Source of the DNA: Pseudalkalibacillus salsuginis
Lineage (GTDB): Bacteria > Bacillota > Bacilli > Bacillales > Fictibacillaceae
Assembly (NCBI RefSeq): GCF_021646685.1
Contig: NZ_JAKJHW010000005.1
Coordinates: 186,001-250,000, forward strand
Direction of reading: 5' to 3'
Length of the DNA stretch: 64,000 nucleotides
In this document: one piece after another, positions 1 to 7,610 of the stretch
How the letters are laid out: each line of letters begins with the position of its first letter
How positions within the stretch are numbered: the stretch's first letter is position 1
The notes under the pieces: model-generated
Seen by the model: only the letters and a program-made list of their open reading frames with translations
What the model was told of the DNA's origin: nothing
The model's database searches: none
Made by a program: the position numbers and the translations under genes

Positions 1-2136
1 GAGAAAGCAACGACTCAATCGGACCATGCCAATGAGGAAGCGTACATCAATTTGATGCTATTGGAAGGGTTGGCAAGAATTACACAGGAAGAGCCGGATT
101 GGACGTATGTCTGTGCCCAAATCCATCTTTATTCTCTTTACCGTGAAACCGCTCGAAATCGTGACCAGGTACCTGGTTATCGAAACTTCCATGGGCTTCT
201 CCAATTACTTAACAAAAAAGGTCTCTTTGACAAAGAGCTGCTTACACATTACACGAAAGAAGAGGTGGACGAGCTTGAAGCAGAATTGGTGCCGGAACGG
301 GATGAACTGTTCACATATGCAGGCATCCGGATGCTGGCGGACCGTTATCTAGCGCGGGATCATGATCGCCAATTATACGAGCTGCCTCAAGAGAGATGGA
401 TGGTCATTTCAATGACGTTGATGATTCCTGAACCGAAGGAACAACGTCTCCAACTTGTAAAAGAGGCCTATTGGGTCCTTTCAAACCTCTATATGACGGT
501 GGCTACCCCGACCCTTGCCAATGCAGGGAAAGCGCATGGCCAGCTAAGCTCATGCTTCATCGATACAGTAGATGACAGCTTGCGGGGAATCTATGATTCG
601 AACACGGATATCGCGATGCTCAGTAAAGCAGGGGGAGGAATCGGTGTCTATCTCGGAAAGATCCGCAGTAAAGGCTCGGACATCAAAGGGTACAAAAATA
701 CATCTTCAGGTGTAATCGCCTGGATGAAACAGCTCAACACGACCGCAGTAAATGTCGATCAACTCGGACAGCGCAATGGTGCTGTTGCGGTCTATTACCC
801 GGTATTCGGAAAAGACATTTTCGCCTTCCTCGATGCGAAGCTGAACAATGGGGACGAGCGGCAGAGGACACATGATCTGTTCACAGGAGTCGTCATCCCT
901 GATCTATTCATGGAAAAAGTCGAAAACCGTGAAGAGTGGTATCTGTTCGACCCGCATGAGGTGAAAAAGCTGATGGGATTTGAGCTTGATGATTTTTACG
1001 ATGAAGAGAAGGGTAGCGGAAGCTTCCGGGAGAAATACGAACAATGCGTCGATCATCCCTTCCTTTCCCGCGAGACCGTGCCTGCGATCGAAATCATGAA
1101 ACGGATCATGATCAGTCAGCTTGAGACCGGCGGCCCGTTCATGTTTTATAAGGATACAGTCAATCGGTTGAATAACAACCGTCACGAAGGAATCATCTAT
1201 TGTACCAACCTATGTACGGAAATCACACAAAATCAGTCAGCTACGACGGTTGAAGAGGAAACGACCAAGGACGGGAAAATTATTATCACAAAAACTCCTG
1301 GTGATTTTGTCGTTTGTAATTTATCAAGCCTCTCTCTTGCAAAAGTGATGAAAGACGATGTGTTGGAGCGTGTCATTCCGACTCAAGTACGGATGCTCGA
1401 TAACGTTATTGAACTTAATAAAGATAAAATTGAAGTGAAACAAGCGTTCCTGACGAATGAAAAGTACCGGGCGATCGGACTGGGAACGTTCGGGTGGCAT
1501 CATCTGCTCGCTCAGAAAGGGATCCGCTGGGAGTCGGAGGAAGCGGTCACCTTTGCAGATCAGCTTTATGAAAAAATTAACTTCCTGACGATTCAAGCAA
1601 GTAATGCCCTGGCAAAAGAAAAAGGGACTTATCCAACATTTGAAGGCAGCGAATGGAGTACAGGGGCTTATTTTGAAAAAAGAGGCTACGAAAGTCCGGA
1701 GTGGCGTGAATTAGCGGACAATGTCCAAAATGAAGGGATCCGGAACGGTTGGCTGCTTGCGGTTGCACCGAATGCGTCAACGAGTATTATTGCCGGCTCT
1801 ACAGCGAGCATCGATCCGATTTTCAAAAAGCAATATGCCGAAGAGAAGAAAAACTCAAAAATACCAGTGACCGCCCCTGACTTGTCACCTGAAACAACAT
1901 GGTTTTATAAGAGTGCATATGATATCGACCAAAAATGGAGCATCCGCCAAAATGCAGCAAGGCAGCGCCATGTCGATCAATCGATTTCCTTCAACCTATA
2001 CGTACGGAACACAGTGAAAGCGAAGGAACTTCTCGACTTGCACTTGAGCGCCTGGAACGCTGGTTTGAAGACGACCTATTATGTCCGTTCCACCTCTCAC
2101 GAAGATATAGAAGGATGTGATTCTTGTGAAAGCTGA
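1..2136 (+). CDS. nrdA: Ribonucleoside-diphosphate reductase large (alpha) subunit, 5' end outside the window
   Basis: Catalytic subunit of class I ribonucleotide reductase, which makes dNDPs from NDPs in the cytosol. The frame is open from base 1, so the true start and the N-terminal (probably ATP-cone) part lie upstream. Visible catalytic features are the first redox cysteine in QLSSC, the N-L-C-T-E motif holding the thiyl cysteine, its neighbours Asn and Glu, the second redox cysteine in VVCNLSS, the radical-transfer pair YY near the end (TTYYVRS), and a mobile C-terminal cysteine pair in GCDSCES. The sequence looks like the NrdA type rather than the NrdE type usual in Bacillus subtilis (family-level judgement from memory). 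It overlaps nrdB by 11 bases, so the two are translationally coupled. Confidence 0.93.
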   Translation, partial: EKATTQSDHANEEAYINLMLLEGLARITQEEPDWTYVCAQIHLYSLYRETARNRDQVPGYRNFHGLLQLLNKKGLFDKELLTHYTKEEVDELEAELVPERDELFTYAGIRMLADRYLARDHDRQLYELPQERWMVISMTLMIPEPKEQRLQLVKEAYWVLSNLYMTVATPTLANAGKAHGQLSSCFIDTVDDSLRGIYDSNTDIAMLSKAGGGIGVYLGKIRSKGSDIKGYKNTSSGVIAWMKQLNTTAVNVDQLGQRNGAVAVYYPVFGKDIFAFLDAKLNNGDERQRTHDLFTGVVIPDLFMEKVENREEWYLFDPHEVKKLMGFELDDFYDEEKGSGSFREKYEQCVDHPFLSRETVPAIEIMKRIMISQLETGGPFMFYKDTVNRLNNNRHEGIIYCTNLCTEITQNQSATTVEEETTKDGKIIITKTPGDFVVCNLSSLSLAKVMKDDVLERVIPTQVRMLDNVIELNKDKIEVKQAFLTNEKYRAIGLGTFGWHHLLAQKGIRWESEEAVTFADQLYEKINFLTIQASNALAKEKGTYPTFEGSEWSTGAYFEKRGYESPEWRELADNVQNEGIRNGWLLAVAPNASTSIIAGSTASIDPIFKKQYAEEKKNSKIPVTAPDLSPETTWFYKSAYDIDQKWSIRQNAARQRHVDQSISFNLYVRNTVKAKELLDLHLSAWNAGLKTTYYVRSTSHEDIEGCDSCES

Positions 2137-3169
2137 TACAACACTTCATGTGAGGGAATTGTATGTCCCTGAAGCCCCGAACGCCTCTACAGGTATTCTC
2201 AATGGGCAAAGCTCGAACGTCTTGAACTGGGATGATGTCCGCCACACATGGGCATATCCGTTATATAAACAGATGCTCTCGAACTTTTGGACACCGTTCG
2301 AAATCAACATGTCTGGTGACCGGAGGCAATATGCGGAGTTATCAGCTAAGGAAAAAGAAGCGTTCAACAAAATCATCGGACTGCTTGCTTTCCTGGATAG
2401 CATTCAGACCGATTATGCGAACCGGGTTGCCGGTTATCTGACAGATTCGAGCTTGACAGCACTGATGACTGTGCTCGCCTTTCAGGAAGTTGTTCATAAC
2501 CAGTCATATTCTTACGTCCTTTCGAGTCTTGTGGATAAAGGGAAGCAGGATGAGATTTTCGAGTACTGGAAGCACGATGCAGTATTACAGGAGCGGAATG
2601 AATTCATCATAGAGGGATACGAATCATTTGTGAAAAACCCGACGCCTGAGACGTTTTTGGAGTCGATCGTCTATGACGTCGTTTTGGAAGGATTGAACTT
2701 TTACTCAGGGTTCAGTTTCTTCTACAATCTGGCAAGGAATCAAAAGATGGTTTCAACCTCGACGATGATCAATTACATCAACCGTGATGAACAGCTGCAT
2801 GTCCACCTTTTCACGAAAATCTATCATGCAGTCATTGAAGAATTTTCTCTGGATAAGAAAGAAGCGCAACAATTTGTCAGTGAAACGTTCAAAAAAGCAG
2901 CCGACCTTGAAATCAAGTGGGGGAATTACATCCTAGGGGACCGCTTCCCTGGGATCACTTCCTCCGAGCTGGATGCATATATTAAATTCATTGCAAACAA
3001 GAGGGTGAATCAGCTTGGAGCTGACCGGCCATACCCGGAGCATCGCAAAAATCCGATGCCTTGGATCAAAGCATATGAATCAGTGAATGAAGGGAAAAGT
3101 GACTTTTTCGAACAAAAATCCAGACAATATACGAAAGTTTCCGATGACAATGGCTTCGATGAGCTGTAA
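2126..3169 (+). CDS. nrdB: Ribonucleoside-diphosphate reductase small (beta) subunit
   Basis: Radical-generating partner of the preceding NrdA. The diiron ligands are visible in order: Asp in LLAFLDSIQ, Glu and His in FQEVVH, Glu in VVLEGLNF, and Glu and His in RDEQLH. The radical tyrosine is present seven residues after the second ligand Glu (EVVHNQSY), so this is not the tyrosine-less or metal-free type. The protein is 347 residues from GTG 2126; an in-frame GTG at 2117 exists, but AAGGA at 2111-2115 is correctly spaced only for 2126. The SD lies inside the nrdA 3' end. No nrdI or nrdH follows; the next gene is unrelated. An AT-rich gap of about 100 bases follows the stop. Confidence 0.94.
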   Translation: MKADTTLHVRELYVPEAPNASTGILNGQSSNVLNWDDVRHTWAYPLYKQMLSNFWTPFEINMSGDRRQYAELSAKEKEAFNKIIGLLAFLDSIQTDYANRVAGYLTDSSLTALMTVLAFQEVVHNQSYSYVLSSLVDKGKQDEIFEYWKHDAVLQERNEFIIEGYESFVKNPTPETFLESIVYDVVLEGLNFYSGFSFFYNLARNQKMVSTSTMINYINRDEQLHVHLFTKIYHAVIEEFSLDKKEAQQFVSETFKKAADLEIKWGNYILGDRFPGITSSELDAYIKFIANKRVNQLGADRPYPEHRKNPMPWIKAYESVNEGKSDFFEQKSRQYTKVSDDNGFDEL

Positions 3170-3267
3170 ATTCACGGAATTGCCAAAAATAGCATGAGGA
3201 TTTTCACTGTCCATTCCGTAGTACTAATATAAAGAGTTTTAGTGATTATTTGCAGGGAGGGATGGAC

Positions 3268-3663
3268 GTGAATAAGGACAATGAAGGCAAGAAGAAGCCG
3301 GAAGTGGTTGAAATCCAGTATTCTGACCTCATAGGAGACATTATCAAACGGGCTGAACAAGAAGGTGCATTCGACAACCTGAAAGGCAAGGGGAAACCTC
3401 TTAAGCTGGATGGGGATCATACGTACAATCCTGATCGTTTATTGAATAAGGTGATGAAAGATAATAATATCCTTCCACCTTGGATCCAGATGGATAAAGA
3501 GATCGAACGGCTGAAAGAAGAACTTTCGCATTATTCAAGTGAATACAACATCCGTAAGTCAGTTGAAAAAATCAACAAAAAAATCTTCAATTACAACTTA
3601 AGCTGTCCCCCAGCTGCACAGAAACGGAAATTAAAATTGGAAGATTATTTGCCATCGGAATGA
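3268..3663 (+). CDS. DUF1992 (DnaJ-homologue subfamily C member 28-like) protein
   Basis: Small hydrophilic protein of 131 residues. The central part (about residues 15-75) matches the DUF1992 family as I remember it: an acidic start, then AEQEGAFDNLKGKGKPLKL, a Y-N-P-D-R-LLNKVMKDNNILPPW block, and a lysine-rich helical tail. No enzyme function is established and there is no J domain in it. GTG 3268 is preferred because GGGAGG (3255-3260) lies 7 bases upstream; ATG 3262 is too close to the SD. It stands alone between nrdB and a strong terminator at 3670. The C-terminal half (about 80-131) is predicted coiled coil by its heptad-like Leu/Ile spacing. Function unknown. Confidence 0.85.
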   Translation: MNKDNEGKKKPEVVEIQYSDLIGDIIKRAEQEGAFDNLKGKGKPLKLDGDHTYNPDRLLNKVMKDNNILPPWIQMDKEIERLKEELSHYSSEYNIRKSVEKINKKIFNYNLSCPPAAQKRKLKLEDYLPSE

Positions 3664-3669
3664 GAAGAA

Positions 3670-3714
3670 GGGAGCGAACCCGAAACGTGGGTCAGCTCCC
3701 TCTTTTTTGTTTTT
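3670..3714 (+). terminator. Rho-independent terminator after the DUF1992 gene
   Basis: GGGAGC (3670-3675) pairs with GCTCCC (3695-3700), extended inwards by ACCC/GGGT, followed directly by a T-rich tract at 3701-3714. It also insulates the convergent glpQ-like gene. Confidence 0.9.
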
Positions 3715-3826
3715 GATATAATTTTAAATTTGCTGTGTTTTGGTCCTAAGTTCTAGAGATAAATAGCTATGGATTGATTTGAAGAACCTTTTTCCAGGTC
3801 CATTTAACATTACAACGTGACCTTTA

Positions 3827-4672
3827 TTATTGCTTCCCGTAATTTCTCGGCACATAGTCTGGGTAATCAGTGATGATTCCGTCCACGCCTGCATCAAGCA
3901 GTGGCTGGACATCCTCTTTTGCTCGGACTGTCCATGGCATGATGCCCATATTGAGAGCATGGATGCGGTCGACAAGTGCGCGATCGACTTGGTTTTTGTA
4001 CGGGTTCACGTAATTTGCATAGGTCTTGAATTCATTCAGGGATTCATCAGTAAGGTCCAGGTAGTTGGAAGTAAGGACACCGACTGGAACATCAGGTAAA
4101 AGGTTATGGAATGTTTTCATCGAATTGAAATCAAAGGATTGGACAATGACCGAATTGTTTTTCGGCTTATCCATACCCCGTTCTCTTAATGCCTCAACCA
4201 CTTTTTTCTCAATTCCAGGATAAAGAGATGGGGCTTTCAGCTCGATCAAAAGCTTTGTTTTTCCGCGCATGCCGTCCAACACATCTTCAAATTTTGGGAT
4301 CGGCTCACCTTCGAATTCGGATGCAAACCAGCTCCCTGCATCAAGGGAACGGAGCTCCGCGTATGTAAGATCAGCTACTTTTCCTGTCCCATCGGTTGTA
4401 CGATCGACTGTTGTATCATGAATAACCACAAGTTCGCCATCCTTGCTCATCTGTACATCCAATTCCACATAATCAGCTTTCATCTCGAATGCTTTTCGAA
4501 AAGCAGCCATCGTATTTTCAGGTGCATATCCAGCGGCACCGCGGTGAGCTACATTTTCAACTTGATCATGAATGGCTGCCTCTGCACGAGCGAGAGGGAG
4601 TATCATCAGAACGGCAATAACTGAAAATGCGAATAATACCATAATAGATTTTTTCCCGGCAAAAGTGAACAC
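3827..4672 (-). CDS. glpQ: Secreted glycerophosphodiester phosphodiesterase (GDPD family)
   Basis: Hydrolyses glycerophosphodiesters to glycerol-3-phosphate and an alcohol, probably outside the membrane. After a signal peptide (hydrophobic stretch ending in ARAEA, cleavage near residue 30) the TIM-barrel GDPD motifs appear: AHRG (with catalytic His), PENT, ELDVQ, HDTTVDRTT, and later ELK and ITDYPD near the C-terminus. Length is 281 residues from GTG 4672, typical for the family. The longer frame starts at TTG 4690 but has no SD; the shorter start leaves a standard N-terminus of charged residues then a hydrophobic core. Transcribed convergently with the DUF1992 gene and alone on its strand until the permease. 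No clear terminator is visible in 3715-3826. Confidence 0.9.
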   Translation of the reverse strand: MFTFAGKKSIMVLFAFSVIAVLMILPLARAEAAIHDQVENVAHRGAAGYAPENTMAAFRKAFEMKADYVELDVQMSKDGELVVIHDTTVDRTTDGTGKVADLTYAELRSLDAGSWFASEFEGEPIPKFEDVLDGMRGKTKLLIELKAPSLYPGIEKKVVEALRERGMDKPKNNSVIVQSFDFNSMKTFHNLLPDVPVGVLTSNYLDLTDESLNEFKTYANYVNPYKNQVDRALVDRIHALNMGIMPWTVRAKEDVQPLLDAGVDGIITDYPDYVPRNYGKQ

Positions 4673-4862
4673 TTTCTCATCCCCAATCAATTCAATTAAT
4701 TTGATAACAATACATATCTTAAAGGGAGTCTTTTAAATGGATATGAATGGCAGATAAACTTTTATAAAGGAAAAAGGGTAAAAAGTATCGAGGTTTGTTA
4801 AGAGGGTATTGATGGTAGGCACAAAGGGGGAAAACCATCAGAACAAGGTCCGGCTAAATAGG

Positions 4863-4898
4863 AAAAAAGAAAGGAATCGCACAAAAGCGACCCCTTTC
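4863..4898 (-). terminator. Terminator of the purine permease gene
   Basis: Read on the minus strand, GAAAGGGGTCGC (4898-4887) pairs with GCGATTCCTTTC (4880-4869), with two internal mismatches or wobbles, and is followed by six Ts (4868-4863). It lies 8 bases past the pbuG stop. Confidence 0.85.
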
Positions 4899-4906
4899 AC
4901 ACGATA

Positions 4907-6217
4907 TCAATGTGGTACATAAGCCAATTGGATAAAGAATAGGACAGCGAACAGAATGACCAGTGGGTGGACTTCCCGCCATTTTCCACGTACGATTTTC
5001 AACAGCGGATAAGAGATGAACCCAAGGGCGATCCCTGTGGCGATACTTGAAGTAAGCGGCATTGTCAAAATGATCAGAAATGCTGGGAAAGCCTCATCAA
5101 ACGTGTTCCAATCGATCTTGGAAAGACTTGAAAGCATGAAGCTTCCGACAATGATCAAGGTTGGTGCAGTAATGGCGGAGAGTCCTGAAATTGCACCGAC
5201 AAGTGGTGCAAAGAACATCGCCACTATGAACATGAAGGCGACGACCATATTCGTCATCCCTGTACGACCGCCTGCTGCAACCCCTGAAGAGGATTCGATA
5301 TATGCGCTGGTCGGGCTTGTTCCGAAAATTGCTCCGACAGAAGTTGCGACAGAATCCGCAAGCAGTGCCTGACGAGCACGCGGCATCTTGTTCCCTTTCA
5401 TTAGCCCGGCCTGTTCTGCGACACCGACCATCGTACCAGTCGTATCGAAAATTGTAACGAGCAGGAATGAGAAGACTGCTGCATAAAGACCGTACGTAAA
5501 CATGTCTGTGAATGCGGTAATCGGACTGCCGAAAATGAACGCATCTGGTATTGATGGCAATCCAACCACACCATTTTCAAATTTAAGTTGACCAGTAAAA
5601 TACGCAATCATCCCGGTGATGGCCATTCCCAGAAACAACGCGCCCCTTACATTCAATGCCATCAAAACCAATGTCACCGCTAATCCTGTCAAGGTTAATA
5701 GGACTTGAGGCGAGTGAAGGTCCCCTAATCCGACAAGGTTTTGTGGATGGGATACGACAAGCCCAGTCAATCGCAATCCAATGAAGGCGATGAATAATCC
5801 AATTCCAGCAGTGATGCCATGCTTCAAATTAGCGGGAATCGCTTCAATCAGCTTTTTACGGAAAGGAGTCAATGATAGGATGACGAATAAAATACCGGAT
5901 ACAAAAACAGCACCGAATGCGACTTCATATGAAATTCCCATTCCACCGACGACGGAATAAGCGAAATAAGCGTTCAATCCCATTCCGGGAGCGATGGCGA
6001 TCGGATAATTGGCAAACAACCCCATCCAAAGTGTACCTATGACTGTTGCAATGATCGTCGCCATGAAAACAGCATCGAATGGTGCACCAGCCTCACTTAA
6101 AATACCTGGATTCACTACCACGATATAGACCATTGTCAAAAATGTCGTCAAACCAGCAATCAATTCGGTTTTGACATTTGTTTGGTTTTCTTTCAGCTTA
6201 AAAAAGTTTTCAAACAT
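4907..6217 (-). CDS. pbuG: Hypoxanthine/guanine permease of the AzgA-type NCS2 family
   Basis: Integral membrane proton symporter for purine bases, 436 residues with about 12 hydrophobic segments. Family marks include the N-terminal KTELIAGLTTFLTMVYI, the NPGIL turn, the GLNAYFA segment, FDTTGT in the middle and GTSPTSAYIESS in the conserved half-helix. ATG 6217 is chosen because GGAGGTG lies 7 bases upstream; an in-frame upstream start at 6256 lacks an SD. Expression is probably PurR-controlled: two PurBox-like sequences flank the putative -10 (see 6231-6276). There is no room for a guanine riboswitch, because the leader from the predicted start site to the ATG is only about 35 bases. It could transport adenine or guanine; the substrate cannot be set from sequence. 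Confidence 0.9.
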   Translation of the reverse strand: MFENFFKLKENQTNVKTELIAGLTTFLTMVYIVVVNPGILSEAGAPFDAVFMATIIATVIGTLWMGLFANYPIAIAPGMGLNAYFAYSVVGGMGISYEVAFGAVFVSGILFVILSLTPFRKKLIEAIPANLKHGITAGIGLFIAFIGLRLTGLVVSHPQNLVGLGDLHSPQVLLTLTGLAVTLVLMALNVRGALFLGMAITGMIAYFTGQLKFENGVVGLPSIPDAFIFGSPITAFTDMFTYGLYAAVFSFLLVTIFDTTGTMVGVAEQAGLMKGNKMPRARQALLADSVATSVGAIFGTSPTSAYIESSSGVAAGGRTGMTNMVVAFMFIVAMFFAPLVGAISGLSAITAPTLIIVGSFMLSSLSKIDWNTFDEAFPAFLIILTMPLTSSIATGIALGFISYPLLKIVRGKWREVHPLVILFAVLFFIQLAYVPH

Positions 6218-6230
6218 AAAAAACACCTCC

Positions 6231-6276
6231 AAAATGCGAACATTTGTAAAGACCATTCATTATAATATTCGTTTTT
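6231..6276 (-). promoter_or_regulatory. PurR-type operator (paired PurBoxes) and -10 of pbuG
   Basis: On the minus strand AAAAACGAATATT (6276-6264) is followed 18 bases later by AAATGTTCGCATTTT (6245-6231). These resemble the Bacillus PurBox AAAACACGAACATTA and its inverse. A TATAAT -10 (6264-6259) sits between them. Position and arrangement fit PurR repression of a purine transporter. Confidence 0.65.
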
Positions 6277-6420
6277 ATTGATGAATGCAAGGGAACGATG
6301 TAATCTTTCATAAGAATTGAATAGTATGATAAGATTAACTCATACATTAACTCTGGGATGTTCGAATGTTTTGAAGAATATCAAATCCGGATTTACAGGC
6401 GATAGTAGGAGGTTTTGGAC

Positions 6421-6966
6421 GTGAAGGATCTCTTTAACAACGATAACAGCAACAATGATAAAGGCGATGATAAGCCGAAGAAAAAGCAAGGGTTTACGAT
6501 TTTAAGTGGAGATTCCACTGATGGCCATGGCGGTTATGGAGTAGGGACAATCAATCTCAATAACCTGACCCCAGTTTTTGTGGATCCTGCTGATGAAGAA
6601 GTGTTCATCGATTTGGGTGCTCTACACGCAAGAAGCTCAGTGGAAAAGCGGATCAAATTCACAGCCAACCGTGATGATGCCCCGAATTCTAAATTGTATT
6701 GGCTTGTCTGGGTAATGGTCGATGCTTCAAGTTCCGGTCCGTATTATGCTGGTCTAGGAGCCTGTGAACTCCAGGTCGATACAGAAGCGAGACGTGGTTA
6801 TAAGAGTATGCCGGAACATGTTAACAATATGGATAAGGCACTTAAGAAAAAAGTCGTCGTGGACAATATGGATGAGAAATCAAAAGCATTGTTGAAAAAG
6901 TTCTTGATCGAATATAATGAAGAGTTTTGGGAGCGGGCGAGTAATGAAGTGAAGAACGCTCTTTAG
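6421..6966 (+). CDS. ywhD: YwhD family protein
   Basis: Cytosolic protein of 181 residues, recognised as YwhD from its sequence (KKKQGFTILSGDSTDGHGGYG, then LNNLTPVFVD) and from its place next to pbpG-speE-speB, as in B. subtilis. The N-terminal 25 residues are a low-complexity Asp/Asn/Lys stretch; the conserved core runs from about residue 25 to 150 and ends in a helical tail. No catalytic motif is apparent and the function is not known. GTG 6421 is preferred: GGAGG (6408-6412) lies 8 bases upstream, whereas TTG 6415 is only 2 bases away. It is read towards pbpG (convergent). The 640-base gap that follows holds a terminator, an R1 repeat and a phased array. Confidence 0.88.
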   Translation: MKDLFNNDNSNNDKGDDKPKKKQGFTILSGDSTDGHGGYGVGTINLNNLTPVFVDPADEEVFIDLGALHARSSVEKRIKFTANRDDAPNSKLYWLVWVMVDASSSGPYYAGLGACELQVDTEARRGYKSMPEHVNNMDKALKKKVVVDNMDEKSKALLKKFLIEYNEEFWERASNEVKNAL

Positions 6967-7215
6967 GGGATCAAAGAATGATGAACAGCGTATTTCAGCG
7001 TTACTTGGTTTTTCCGGTCCTTATGTATTAATTCCATACAATCCGGTCCTCAAAACCATCGTGCCTCGAACTCCTTGTTCCTAATTCTTTGCTCAGGAAT
7101 GATGAACGGCGGATTTTCTTTGAACAGTTTTTGAACAAAATGTGAAAGACCTGTGCGCGGAACCTGAAATGAAGTAAAATAAACATTATCTTTACACACA
7201 TATTTACTAGGACAG

Positions 7216-7251
7216 AAAAAGGGATTGGCTCATTTAGGCCAGTCCCTTTTT
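7216..7251 (+). terminator. Symmetric (bidirectional) terminator in the ywhD-pbpG gap
   Basis: A run of A's and GGGATTGGC (to 7229) pairs with GCCAGTCCCTTTTT (7238-7251), a 14-bp stem with one wobble, with A-tract and T-tract on the two sides so it can stop either strand. It lies 250 bases after ywhD; the bases between hold no gene that I can support. Confidence 0.8.
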
Positions 7252-7254
7252 CAT

Positions 7255-7393
7255 TTCAGTCCTCCTGCGGCAATCGACACATTGATTTAGTTCGAAGTAT
7301 TTAACCATGCAGAACCGAACTTTGTTTGGTTCGAGTCTTCTCGTTGGACTTCCGGTGACCTTCGTGGTTAACCAGGGCACTTGCGCTTTTCTT
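7255..7393 (+). repeat. R1 dispersed repeat, copy 1 (5'-shortened)
   Basis: Matches the R1 consensus from its TCAGTCCTCCTGCGGC segment through the GAACCGAACTTTGTTTGGTTC hairpin (split here) to GGTTAACCAGGGC and GCGCTTTTCTT. It lacks the TGTCTAGCTCCAACGCCC 5' end and begins right after the terminator. It sits between convergent genes, + orientation. Confidence 0.85.
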
Positions 7394-7401
7394 CATCGCT
7401 G

Positions 7402-7549
7402 GTGCAATTCTTCCGACGTTGAAGCAATCCTTGATAATTCAGTGCAATACTTTTAGCGTTGGTGCAATCCATATTGTTTTCGTGCAATGGTTCTGCGAAA
7501 CCGTGCAATAATTTTTATTTTCGAGCAATTATGTCGTAAAACCGTGCAA
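7402..7549 (+). repeat. Phased array of GTGCAAT heptamers, 20-bp period
   Basis: The heptamer GTGCAAT or a one-base variant begins at 7402, 7422, 7442, 7462, 7482, 7503, 7523 and 7543. The roughly 13 bases between copies are not conserved. Eight units at almost exactly 20 bp. A second array with the same heptamer is at 60733-60840. Confidence 0.85.
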
Positions 7550-7582
7550 TTAACTCTCCGCGGCCCTATGCCAAACACATTA

Positions 7583-7610
7583 GAAAAAAAAAAGCGGACG
7601 TATCCGCTTT
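7583..7610 (-). terminator. Terminator of pbpG
   Basis: Minus strand: AGCGGATACGTCCGCT (7608-7593) forms a 6-bp stem with a 4-base loop, followed by ten Ts (7592-7583). It begins 3 bases beyond the pbpG stop. Confidence 0.88.

Noticed and set aside
6218-6400. Guanine riboswitch upstream of pbuG
   Set aside because: No aptamer-like three-way junction sequence, and the predicted leader is too short.
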